Shown here: positions 1-5,006 of the stretch, in pieces
Layout: the number at the start of each line of letters is the position of its first letter
Numbering within the stretch: position 1 is the stretch's first letter
From: an uncultured Candidatus Saccharibacteria bacterium
GTDB lineage: Bacteria > Patescibacteriota > Saccharimonadia > Saccharimonadales > Saccharimonadaceae
Direction of reading: 5' to 3'
Length of the DNA: 8,270 bases
Assembly: GCA_937990205.1 (NCBI GenBank)
Contig: CALKRO010000171.1
Location: 1-8,270, forward strand
Program-made: the position numbers and the translations under genes
The notes under the pieces: generated by a model
What the model was told of the DNA's origin: nothing
Databases searched by the model: none
Seen by the model: the letters and a program-made list of their open reading frames with translations, nothing else

Positions 1-643
1 TCACCGCCGTATCGGTCTTTTTCGCGGCTTGAATAATTAGATTACCCGCATTGGTAATTTGTGAAACCGTTCCCGGCGCCGAGGAAATTTCATTAATTGC
101 CAAAGTCTGGATCGAGTCGACGATCACTAATTCAAATTCGCCATCGGCAATTGTTTTAGCGATATCGTTACCAGAAGTCGAGGCTGCAAAACTTAAAGTT
201 TCTGAATTCGCCCCTAATCTCACTGCTCGCATTTTGACCTGTCCGGCCGATTCCTCGCCAGAAACATAGAGCACTTTGTGACCGTTGGCAATCTTCGCAC
301 AAATTTGCATTAAGATTGTCGATTTACCAATGCCCGGCTGTCCAGCAAAGAGAATCACTGAACCGCGCAAAATCCCCCCGCCCAATACTTCATTTAGGGA
401 ACCAAACTCAGTTTTCAGCCGCTCTTTTTCATCTGAAGCGGCAATCTCTTTGATACTGGAAAAACTCAAAGTCTTACCGCTACTTTTGGCCTGCGCCAGA
501 GCAAATTTACCCGCACCCGAACTATCCTCAACTACTAAATCCTCCACGATGGTATTCCACGCATCGCAGTTATTACAGTGGCCAGCCCATTTGCTATAAC
601 GCGCGCCACAGTTTTGACAGACATATTGTTTAGTAGCTTTCAT
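1..643 (-). CDS. radA: RadA/Sms DNA repair ATPase, N-terminal part (C-terminus beyond window edge)
   Basis: RadA is a RecA-like ATPase and hexameric helicase that helps extend and process recombination intermediates. The first 214 residues are visible. An N-terminal zinc finger has Cys9, Cys12, Cys23 and Cys26 (CQNC and CNNC pairs). The RecA-type core follows, with LGGGILRGSV at about 87-96, Walker A GQPGIGKST at 101-109, SGEES near 128-132 and Walker B LVIVDSIQT at 172-180. The SAPGTVSQI segment at 188-196 matches the family's usual SAPGSVSQV. The RadA-specific KNRFG motif and the Lon-like C-terminal domain lie outside the window, and the full family length is about 450 residues. The start is the ATG at 643. 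No Shine-Dalgarno precedes it; an extended -10 box ends six bases upstream, so the mRNA is probably leaderless. The gene diverges from the prepilin gene. Identification is firm. Confidence 0.96.
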   Translation of the reverse strand, partial: MKATKQYVCQNCGARYSKWAGHCNNCDAWNTIVEDLVVEDSSGAGKFALAQAKSSGKTLSFSSIKEIAASDEKERLKTEFGSLNEVLGGGILRGSVILFAGQPGIGKSTILMQICAKIANGHKVLYVSGEESAGQVKMRAVRLGANSETLSFAASTSGNDIAKTIADGEFELVIVDSIQTLAINEISSAPGTVSQITNAGNLIIQAAKKTDTAV

Positions 644-649
644 ATTGAA

Positions 650-658
650 ATTATACCA
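650..658 (-). promoter_or_regulatory. radA promoter, extended -10 (TGGTATAAT), leaderless
   Basis: On the minus strand a perfect TATAAT (650-655) is preceded by TGG, giving an extended -10 element. Its last base is separated from the radA ATG by six bases, which places the expected transcription start at or next to the A of the ATG. TTGGGT, 17 bases further upstream, is a weak -35 candidate (3 of 6 matches). The spacing leaves no room for a ribosome binding site. Confidence 0.75.
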
Positions 659-687
659 ATCTCTCGGCGAAAACCCAAAATTCCATG

Positions 688-693
688 TATAAT
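688..693 (+). promoter_or_regulatory. prepilin gene promoter, -10 TATAAT, leaderless
   Basis: A perfect TATAAT ends six bases before the ATG at 700. The intervening GGGAGT resembles a Shine-Dalgarno sequence but is only one base from the ATG, too close to work as one. Transcription would begin at about the start codon. No good -35 is visible. The radA and prepilin -10 boxes are 32 bases apart on opposite strands. Confidence 0.65.
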
Positions 694-699
694 GGGAGT

Positions 700-1101
700 A
701 TGAATAAAACAGTCAAAAAATCTGGTTTCACTCTTATTGAACTCGTGGTAGTTTTAGCTTTTGTTTCTATCGCCCTGGTTCTTTTCTTCTTACAGAAGCA
801 AAATCTCGATGCCATGCACCGCGATGAGCAACGCAAGGAAGCAATCAATGCTATGTATTATGCCCTCGAAGAAGGTTTTTATGCTAAGAATGGCTACTAT
901 CCAGAAACCATCACCGATGAAAACCTTACAGTCATGGACCCAAAATTATTTACCGACCCAAATGGTGTTTATATTAATGGTGAAGGTGGTTCGCTTAATT
1001 ATATTTCCGCCGATTGCAATAACGGCAAATGCCGCGAATACACTCTTCGCGCTAGACTTGAAAAAGAAGACGATTACATCAAGAAAAACCGCCATAACTA
1101 A
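700..1101 (+). CDS. Type IV prepilin-like protein
   Basis: This 133-residue protein has a class III signal peptide: a short basic leader MNKTVKKSG, then FTLIELVVVLAF and a hydrophobic helix to about residue 31. Prepilin peptidase would cut between Gly9 and Phe10 and methylate the new N-terminal Phe. Glu14 is the conserved Glu5 of mature pilins. The soluble domain is small; it has the NGYYP segment (64-68) common in bacterial pseudopilins and pilins, and Cys106 and Cys111, which could form a short disulfide loop near the C-terminus. The protein would sit in the cytoplasmic membrane until assembled into a pilus or pseudopilus. No pilus assembly genes are nearby, so whether it is a major or a minor pilin cannot be decided. 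An ATG 15 bases upstream was rejected because it lies upstream of the -10 box and would put MYNGS before the basic leader. Confidence 0.88.
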   Translation: MNKTVKKSGFTLIELVVVLAFVSIALVLFFLQKQNLDAMHRDEQRKEAINAMYYALEEGFYAKNGYYPETITDENLTVMDPKLFTDPNGVYINGEGGSLNYISADCNNGKCREYTLRARLEKEDDYIKKNRHN

Positions 1102-1106
1102 GCTAA

Positions 1107-1225
1107 AGAATGCCGCATACCCCGTTCCAGAGACGCTCAAGAGGAAAGAATGTCGCATGCCTTTTATCGGACCGCTCAAGGGCGCTTGCCCGGGCTTATG
1201 TCCTCAAAAGGCAAGACGACATTCT
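1107..1225 (+). other. Structured 3' region: 40-base tandem duplication and long imperfect hairpin
   Basis: AGAATGCCGCATACC (1107) recurs as AGAATGTCGCATGCC (1147), and CGCTCAAGAG (1134) recurs as CGCTCAAGGG (1173). This is a diverged tandem duplication with a period of 39-40 bases. The second copy is the left side of a hairpin spanning 1147-1225. Paired blocks from outside in are 1147-1155 with 1217-1225 (AGAATGTCG/CGACATTCT), 1159-1165 with 1206-1212 (GCCTTTT/AAAAGGC), 1169-1172 with 1200-1203 (GGAC/GTCC), 1174-1177 with 1192-1195, and 1180-1183 with 1188-1191 closing a GCTT loop. It begins just after the prepilin stop codon and ends just before a terminator, so it is either a structured 3' UTR or a separate small RNA. 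I do not see SRP, RNase P, tmRNA or 6S signature sequences. Confidence 0.6.
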
Positions 1226-1230
1226 CTTCT

Positions 1231-1260
1231 AAAAAAGAAGCACAAATGGCTTCTTTTTTT
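1231..1260 (+). terminator. Rho-independent terminator after prepilin gene/hairpin RNA
   Basis: AAAAAAGAAGC (1231-1241) pairs with GCTTCTTTTTT (1249-1259) around the loop ACAAATG, and a run of seven T closes it. The GC core is only GAAGC/GCTTC, but the A/T extension and T-run fit an intrinsic terminator for plus-strand transcription. Confidence 0.75.
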
Positions 1261-1275
1261 CTGATCTGACTTCTA

Positions 1276-1281
1276 TATAAT
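1276..1281 (+). promoter_or_regulatory. Possible orphan -10 box
   Basis: A perfect TATAAT lies 15 bases after the terminator's T-run, pointing into the gene-free repeat region. There is no TGn extension and no -35. In AT-rich DNA this could be chance. If real, it would transcribe the repeats at 1284-1521. Confidence 0.2.
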
Positions 1282-1283
1282 CC

Positions 1284-1320
1284 TGCTGAACAAAAAAGCT
1301 GTAAGAGTATTTGTTATTTT
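1284..1320 (+). repeat. Direct repeat A, copy 1 (37 bases)
   Basis: This copy matches 1485-1521 at 36 of 37 bases; the single difference is GCTGT here against GCTGG there. It starts TGCTGAACAAAAAAGCTG and ends TTTGTTATTTT. The offset between copies is 201 bases. Read on the minus strand it carries CAGCTTTTTTG, the same T-run end as the rubrerythrin terminator, but it has no adjacent complementary arm. Confidence 0.9.
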
Positions 1321-1323
1321 TTT

Positions 1324-1485
1324 AACTTTGAAGTTGTGTGTAATTTTTTATCGCATAAAAAATGAAGCCTATTTGCTTTTAATAAAAACTTTGAAATTAT
1401 GCGCAATTATGCGCGATTTATTATAGTTTAAAAAATCAGAAAGCCCACCTGTTATTTGTGTAACTTTAAATTTGTGTGCGATTTT
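1324..1485 (+). repeat. Three degenerate copies of an AACTTTGAA-GTGTG-ATTTT repeat
   Basis: Copies lie at about 1324-1348 (AACTTTGAAGTTGTGTGTAA...), 1387-1420 (AACTTTGAAATTATGCGCAA..., with the TTATGCGC part doubled) and 1462-1485 (AACTTTAAATTTGTGTGCGA...). The first and third are also preceded by a shared TTATTT. The shared core is roughly AACTTTRAAxTTRTGYGYRATT. The repeats fill the AT-rich stretch between the two copies of repeat A. No open reading frame with coding character occurs here. Confidence 0.55.
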
Positions 1486-1521
1486 GCTGAACAAAAAAGC
1501 TGGAAGAGTATTTGTTATTTT
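1485..1521 (+). repeat. Direct repeat A, copy 2 (37 bases), also arm of the rubrerythrin terminator hairpin
   Basis: This copy is 36/37 identical to 1284-1320. Most of it forms the left arm of the inverted repeat at 1496-1586, so a terminator arm has been duplicated without its partner, or an element carrying it has. Confidence 0.9.
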
Positions 1522-1586
1522 GAAAACCATAAGCTTGGCCGAGCGGCCTAGAGCGTGTTTTCAAAAAATAAATACTTTCCAGCTTT
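1493..1586 (-). terminator. Very long hairpin terminator downstream of rubrerythrin gene
   Basis: On the minus strand, just after the rubrerythrin stop, the arm at 1557-1586 (GTTTTC...CCAGCTTT on the plus strand) pairs with 1496-1527 over nearly 30 base pairs with about two small bulges. In the minus-strand transcript this is followed by a run of six T (1493-1498). The 29-base loop holds a second small hairpin, GGCC-gagc-GGCC (1537-1548). An intrinsic terminator normally needs far fewer pairs, so the stem may have another role, such as RNA stability or a remnant of a mobile inverted repeat. Confidence 0.75.
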
Positions 1587-1593
1587 CCGTTAC

Positions 1594-2151
1594 TTAGTAA
1601 TTAATTGCGCGCAATTCAAAGTAGGCTTTTGGATGTGCACACACTGGACAAACCTCAGGTGCATCATTACCGACAAAGGTGTAACCACAGTTACGACACT
1701 TCCAGACGGTAACTTTTTCAGACTTAAATACTACATCGTCATCGATATTCTTGATCAATTTGCGGTAGCGTTCTTCGTGCTCTTTTTCAATTGCGCCAAC
1801 GCCATCAAACTTATCTGCGATTTCATCGAAACCTTCTTCACGAGCGATACGAGCGAACTCTTTGTACATATCGGTCCATTCGTAATCTTCACCAGCAGCC
1901 GCAATCTCAAGATTAGTCCTCGTATCAGCTACGGCGCCATCATTAAGGTACTTGTACCAAAGTTTGGCGTGTTCTTTCTCGTTGTCAGAAGTTTCGGTAA
2001 AGATTTCAGCAATCTGTTCATAACCATCCTTTTTTGCACGAGAAGCAAAGAACTGGTATTTCACACGAGCTTGGGATTCTCCCGCAAAAGCGGTTTTTAA
2101 ATTATCATAGGTCTTACTATTTTTAAAATTGGATTTATCAATATCAGACAT
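1594..2151 (-). CDS. rbr: Rubrerythrin (diiron peroxidase with C-terminal rubredoxin domain)
   Basis: Rubrerythrin is a cytoplasmic peroxidase that reduces hydrogen peroxide to water, with electrons passing through its rubredoxin site. The 185-residue length is typical. The ferritin-like four-helix domain (about 10-135) carries the expected ligands: Glu25 in GESQAR, Glu58 and His61 (EKEH), Glu88 and Glu91 (GEDYEW), and Glu122 and His125 (EKEH). The C-terminal rubredoxin-like domain has Cys152, Cys155, Cys168 and Cys171 (CRNCGY and CPVC), so both iron centres look intact. The start is the ATG at 2151, preceded by AAAGGAG (2156-2162) with a four-base gap. It diverges from ruvB with abutting -10 boxes and ends in an unusually long hairpin terminator. 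It fits an anaerobic or microaerobic life with exposure to oxygen. Confidence 0.97.
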   Translation of the reverse strand: MSDIDKSNFKNSKTYDNLKTAFAGESQARVKYQFFASRAKKDGYEQIAEIFTETSDNEKEHAKLWYKYLNDGAVADTRTNLEIAAAGEDYEWTDMYKEFARIAREEGFDEIADKFDGVGAIEKEHEERYRKLIKNIDDDVVFKSEKVTVWKCRNCGYTFVGNDAPEVCPVCAHPKAYFELRAINY

Positions 2152-2167
2152 TTAACTCCTTTCTTAA

Positions 2168-2184
2168 TGGTATAATCTATTATA
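2168..2184. promoter_or_regulatory. Divergent overlapping rubrerythrin/ruvB promoters forming a dyad
   Basis: TATAATctATTATA at 2171-2184 is a perfect six-base inverted repeat with a two-base centre. Read on the plus strand it is the ruvB -10 (2171-2176, extended by TGG at 2168-2170). Read on the minus strand it is the rubrerythrin -10 (2179-2184). Each predicted start falls inside the other gene's -10 box, so polymerase cannot occupy both promoters at once. The ruvB leader would be about 29 bases and the rubrerythrin leader about 21. Confidence 0.65.
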
Positions 2185-2211
2185 ACGCATTTAAGCAAAA
2201 GACGGAGGAAT

Positions 2212-3219
2212 ATGGCAATCGAGCGAGTTATCGATAATATATCGCACGAGGAGGATCAGGAAGAGCAAGCAGTAGAAGTCAGTCTTCGCCCAACTAATTT
2301 CGCTGAGTATATCGGCCAGGAGCGCTTGAAAAAGAATCTGAAGATCGCTATCGCGGCGGTAAAGAAACGTAATGATGGGACTACTTTGGATCACGTCCTA
2401 CTTTATGGTCCACCGGGTCTTGGTAAGACTACTATGGCCAATGTGATCGCGCATGAACTCGGTTCTAATTTACGCGTCACCTCTGGTCCAGCTATTGAAC
2501 GTGCCGGTGACCTCGCTTCCATCCTAACCAATCTTCAAAATGGCGATGTCCTATTCATCGATGAAATTCATCGTCTTCGTCGCGCTGTGGAGGAAATTCT
2601 TTATTCTGCCATGGAAGACTACAAGCTCGACATCGTGATCGGTAAGGGTCCGGCCGCTCGTTCAGTGCGTCTCGATCTGCCACACTTTACCGTAATCGGC
2701 GCCACCACCCGTACTGGTTCGTTGGCTGGGCCACTTCGTGACCGCTTCGGGATCACGCATCGTCTCGAATATTACAATGAATCGGAAATCGGTCAAATTA
2801 TTGCTCGTACTGCCAATATTCTTGGTACAGAAATTTCCGAAGAAGCTACCGCTACCTTGGCTGCGCGTTCTCGCCTCACACCGCGTATTGCTAACCGCCT
2901 GATGAAGCGCGTGCGTGATTTTGCTGATGTCCATGGTGATGGTTCCGTTAATCTGGACATTGCCACGCAGGCTCTCGGACTCATGGAAATTGACTCCCTT
3001 GGTCTTGATCCGGCTGACCGCAACATGTTGCAACTAATGCTCGATAATTATGGCAACCGCCCAGTTGGCCTTACTACCATTGCTGCTCTCACCGGTGATG
3101 AAGCTACCACGATTGAAGACTATTACGAACCATTTTTGATTCAACTTGGCTTCATTGAGAAGACTCCACGTGGTCGTATCGTCACCGAAAAAGCCAAGCG
3201 TCACCTCGCTTCTCTCTAA
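2212..3219 (+). CDS. ruvB: Holliday junction branch migration ATPase RuvB
   Basis: RuvB is the hexameric AAA+ motor that, loaded by RuvA, pulls DNA through a Holliday junction. The 335-residue length is normal. Visible features in order are the N-terminal [13 protein letters not shown] (25-37), Walker [10 protein letters not shown] (66-74), Walker B LFIDEIH (114-120), sensor 1 GATTRTG (163-169), LRDRFG with the arginine finger near 176-180, the sensor 2 region [14 protein letters not shown], and a C-terminal winged helix containing [21 protein letters not shown] and a terminal GRIVT. The residue before TPRIANRL is Leu where Gly is common. The start is the ATG at 2212 with GGAGG three bases upstream (2204-2208). 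No terminator separates it from the next gene, 46 bases downstream, so readthrough is likely. ruvA lies further on in the opposite orientation. Confidence 0.98.
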   Translation: MAIERVIDNISHEEDQEEQAVEVSLRPTNFAEYIGQERLKKNLKIAIAAVKKRNDGTTLDHVLLYGPPGLGKTTMANVIAHELGSNLRVTSGPAIERAGDLASILTNLQNGDVLFIDEIHRLRRAVEEILYSAMEDYKLDIVIGKGPAARSVRLDLPHFTVIGATTRTGSLAGPLRDRFGITHRLEYYNESEIGQIIARTANILGTEISEEATATLAARSRLTPRIANRLMKRVRDFADVHGDGSVNLDIATQALGLMEIDSLGLDPADRNMLQLMLDNYGNRPVGLTTIAALTGDEATTIEDYYEPFLIQLGFIEKTPRGRIVTEKAKRHLASL

Positions 3220-3232
3220 TCACCTGAAAATA

Positions 3233-3262
3233 TGTTATAATATAATTAATTTAACAGGGAAG
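3233..3262 (+). promoter_or_regulatory. Promoter and RBS of the PH-like membrane protein gene
   Basis: TGTTATAAT (3233-3241) is an extended -10, and a second TATAAT overlaps it at 3241-3246. AGGGA (3256-3260) lies five bases before the ATG at 3266 and serves as the Shine-Dalgarno. The gene can therefore be transcribed independently of ruvB. Confidence 0.65.
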
Positions 3263-3265
3263 CGT

Positions 3266-4093
3266 ATGAAGCAGAAAAATTATAATCCAAAATTGGGCAT
3301 TTCTCTTGAGGCTGGCGAGCGAATTGTTCTCGAAATTAAACGTACTAAAATTATTCCAATTTTAATCTTTGCCGGGGCTTGTCTAGCCAGTATTTTGCTT
3401 TTTGCTCTCTATATTTTGATTAATGCGGGAAATTCCTTCGTCTTCGCCCTCGATACTAATGGGCGTGCTTTCTTCCTCTTGGTTATCGCGATTGTGCTTG
3501 GTACCGTCTGGATCGCGACCTTGATTAGTCTTAATGTTTATACCACCAATAAACTTTTTGTCACCAATAAGCGCCTCATTCAACGTGTCGCCAATTCGCT
3601 TTTTGACACTGCGATGAATGTAATCGATTTAGTTTCTGTCGAAGACGTATCCTTTAAACAAGCTGGCCTTTTCGAGCATCTTTTCGAAGTTGGTACTCTT
3701 CGCATGTCGACTATCGGTGACGAAACTACCTATATTTTCAAATATCTCGACACGCCTACCGATGAGCTTGAAACTATCACTCATTATGTTCATATCGAAA
3801 AGGGTGAAATTCCTGCCGACGATGAATGTGAAGTCCCAGCTGACACCGACAAAAAATCACTTTCCGAAATTTTAGCCGCTAAGAAAAACCAAAAATCTGA
3901 AGCCAAGCCAGAGACTGTCACTTCACACACCATTCATATTGATCATCGCACCCGTCAAGTTAAAGAAACTTCATCTGAAGAGATTGACGCTTCGTCCGAA
4001 GAGTCCGACACTTCACCTGAGAAAACTGACCCCGCTTCTGTTCCGGCCGACACTTCTTCTGATACTCTAAATGTACCAAATCTGGAAAAATAG
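3266..4093 (+). CDS. Membrane protein with two helices, bacterial PH-like domain and Ser/Glu-rich tail
   Basis: The protein has 275 residues. After a short cytoplasmic start come two hydrophobic helices (about 28-53 and 69-90). The next segment, about 92-165, resembles the membrane-associated bacterial PH (bPH_2/YdbS-like) fold: a YTTNKLFVTNKRLIQRV opening typical of these domains, then VIDLVSVEDVSF and FEVGTLRMSTIGDE with a final FKYLDTP. From about 180 to 275 the chain is acidic, low in complexity and rich in Ser, Thr, Glu and Asp, and is probably disordered. The exact function is unknown for most of this family. The start at 3266 was chosen for its Shine-Dalgarno and promoter. An in-frame ATG at 3146 would overlap ruvB and add 40 residues unlike anything in the family. 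It converges with ruvA across a shared terminator. Confidence 0.8.
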   Translation: MKQKNYNPKLGISLEAGERIVLEIKRTKIIPILIFAGACLASILLFALYILINAGNSFVFALDTNGRAFFLLVIAIVLGTVWIATLISLNVYTTNKLFVTNKRLIQRVANSLFDTAMNVIDLVSVEDVSFKQAGLFEHLFEVGTLRMSTIGDETTYIFKYLDTPTDELETITHYVHIEKGEIPADDECEVPADTDKKSLSEILAAKKNQKSEAKPETVTSHTIHIDHRTRQVKETSSEEIDASSEESDTSPEKTDPASVPADTSSDTLNVPNLEK

Positions 4094-4114
4094 ATCTCAC
4101 ATCAAATTTCTAAT

Positions 4115-4145
4115 AAAAATAGTTCCAGCTAGGAACTATTTTTTT
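4115..4145. terminator. Bidirectional terminator between the PH-like gene and ruvA
   Basis: AAAAATAGTTCC (4115-4126) pairs with GGAACTATTTTT (4132-4143) around the loop AGCTA. T-runs follow on both strands, so it can end transcripts from both the membrane protein gene and ruvA. Confidence 0.88.
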
Positions 4146-4204
4146 CTAATAATTTTTCACTTCAATGGCTTTTGTTTTCGGTATTTTTTGCACTCACCTC
4201 TGTG

Positions 4205-4777
4205 TTAACGATTTTTTAACGCCAGGCGAATCTGATCTTCCACTGGTAAATCTGCATCAATTTCTTTGAGTGCTTCAGTGGCTTCCTTTAGGTTAAAGCC
4301 TAGCGCCATCAGGGCATCGAGCGCTTCATTATTTTCCGGTTTCTTCACCTGAATCTCTGCGCCCGTGTAATGACTTGGCAAACCCACCTTGTCCTTTAGG
4401 TCCACAATTACGCGCTCCGCTGATTTTTTACCTACACCACTCGCCTTGCTAATAAAACCGCTATCCGCATTAGCGATGGCGTTACGTACTTCTTCTGGCG
4501 TCCCCAGAGAGAGAATTGCCATGCCAGCCTTCGGGCCAATCCCGTTCACGGAAATTAGCATTTCAAAAATCTTCTTCGCCATCAAGGTAGTAAAGCCATA
4601 GAGATCCTCCGAAGTCTCGCGTACTGCGTGATAAGTGTAAAATTTCTTAGTTTCCCCCACATTAATCTCTTCAAAATCAATTGCTGAAAGATTCACTTCA
4701 TAACCCACACCATGTACATCCACAATAATCTGCCCGGTGAATTTTTCTACAATTGTACCTTCTACGTGTGCTATCAT
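4205..4777 (-). CDS. ruvA: Holliday junction DNA helicase subunit RuvA
   Basis: RuvA binds four-way junctions as a tetramer and recruits RuvB rings for branch migration. The 190 residues cover all three domains: an N-terminal OB fold starting MIAHVEGTIVEK and containing VDVHGVGYEV (19-28); paired helix-hairpin-helix motifs SVNGIGPKAGMAILS (76-90) and KASGVGKKSAERVIVDL (111-127) that contact junction DNA; and a C-terminal RuvB-binding three-helix domain (about 150-190, ALDALMALGFNLKEATEAL). A flexible linker joins the last two. The start is the ATG at 4777. No Shine-Dalgarno is visible, and a -10 box ends six bases upstream, so the mRNA should be leaderless. It lies downstream of two tRNA genes and yebC on the same strand. 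No ruvC lies between yebC and ruvA. Confidence 0.97.
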   Translation of the reverse strand: MIAHVEGTIVEKFTGQIIVDVHGVGYEVNLSAIDFEEINVGETKKFYTYHAVRETSEDLYGFTTLMAKKIFEMLISVNGIGPKAGMAILSLGTPEEVRNAIANADSGFISKASGVGKKSAERVIVDLKDKVGLPSHYTGAEIQVKKPENNEALDALMALGFNLKEATEALKEIDADLPVEDQIRLALKNR

Positions 4778-4783
4778 GTAACC

Positions 4784-4792
4784 ATTTTAACA
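4784..4792 (-). promoter_or_regulatory. ruvA promoter, extended -10 (TGTTAAAAT), leaderless
   Basis: TAAAAT (4784-4789) with a TGT extension ends six bases before the ruvA ATG. It begins just after the T-run of the tRNA terminator, so ruvA is insulated from the tRNA operon and has its own promoter. Confidence 0.65.
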
Positions 4793-4796
4793 TAAG

Positions 4797-4817
4797 AAAA
4801 AACGGCTCATCGCCGTT
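4797..4817 (-). terminator. Terminator of the tRNA operon
   Basis: On the minus strand AACGGC-gatga-GCCGTT (4801-4817) is a strong GC-rich stem followed by a T-run, located 13 bases beyond the CCA end of the second tRNA. Confidence 0.88.
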
Positions 4818-4830
4818 CCATAATTTCATT

Positions 4831-4907
4831 TGGTAGTACCGACTGGGATTGAACCAGTGACCTTAGGCTTATGAGTCCTACGCTCTAACCAGCTGAGCTA
4901 CGGTACC
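4831..4907 (-). tRNA. tRNA with CAU anticodon (elongator Met, or Ile2 after lysidine modification)
   Basis: The 77-base gene includes an encoded 3' CCA. The D arm (GCTC...GAGC), a seven-base anticodon loop CTCATAA with anticodon CAT, and the T arm ACTGG-TTCAATC-CCAGT are all clear. It is not the initiator, which in bacteria lacks a 1-72 pair and has three G-C pairs next to the anticodon loop. Two oddities are present: the first acceptor pair is G1-U72, and the top of the anticodon stem is A31 opposite G39, leaving four good pairs. Sequence alone does not separate Met from Ile2. It follows tRNA-Ser after six bases and is cotranscribed with it. Confidence 0.93.
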
Positions 4908-4913
4908 ACTTTC

Positions 4914-4999
4914 TGGCGGAAGGGACAGGATTCGAACCTGCGAAGCGTTAACTTGCCGGTTTTCAAGACCGGTGCCATCAACCACTCGGCCACCCTTCC
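4914..4999 (-). tRNA. tRNA-Ser (anticodon UGA)
   Basis: The 86-base class II tRNA has acceptor stem GGAAGGG/CCCTTCC, discriminator G and encoded CCA. The anticodon arm is CCGGT-CTTGAAA-ACCGG (anticodon TGA, reading UCN serine codons), the variable arm is a short serine-type arm, and the T arm is GCAGG-TTCGAAT-CCTGT. It is the first gene of a two-tRNA operon. Confidence 0.96.
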
Positions 5000-5006
5000 A
5001 CTTACT

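Noticed and set aside
1107..1225. SRP RNA, RNase P RNA, tmRNA or 6S RNA
   Set aside because: GAGGAAAG at 1141 resembles the RNase P start by chance, but no other conserved segments follow and the length is too short. The SRP apical loop and tmRNA ends are absent.
761..1264. An open frame overlapping the prepilin gene and running through the hairpin to the terminator
   Set aside because: It is out of frame with the clear prepilin motif, lacks a ribosome binding site, and its tail is simply translated hairpin and terminator sequence.
1284..1521. Possible CRISPR array or IS element in the gene-free stretch
   Set aside because: There are only two copies of the long repeat, with no regular spacers, no cas genes, no transposase and no terminal inverted repeats with target duplication.
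1603..1616. Perfect 14-base palindrome AATTGCGCGCAATT
   Set aside because: It lies in the last codons of rubrerythrin and is explained by coding for the C-terminal residues; no paired site or promoter is nearby.
1555..2100. A long open frame on the plus strand opposite rubrerythrin
   Set aside because: It is the antisense of a gene with all ligand motifs intact, has no ribosome binding site, and its translation has no recognisable family features.
3146..3265. Upstream ATG that would extend the PH-like protein by 40 residues
   Set aside because: It lies inside the end of ruvB in another frame, upstream of the promoter and Shine-Dalgarno that fit the ATG at 3266.
4831..4907. Initiator tRNA-fMet
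   Set aside because: The 1-72 position forms a G-U pair rather than a mismatch, and the anticodon stem lacks the three G-C pairs next to the loop that mark initiator tRNAs.
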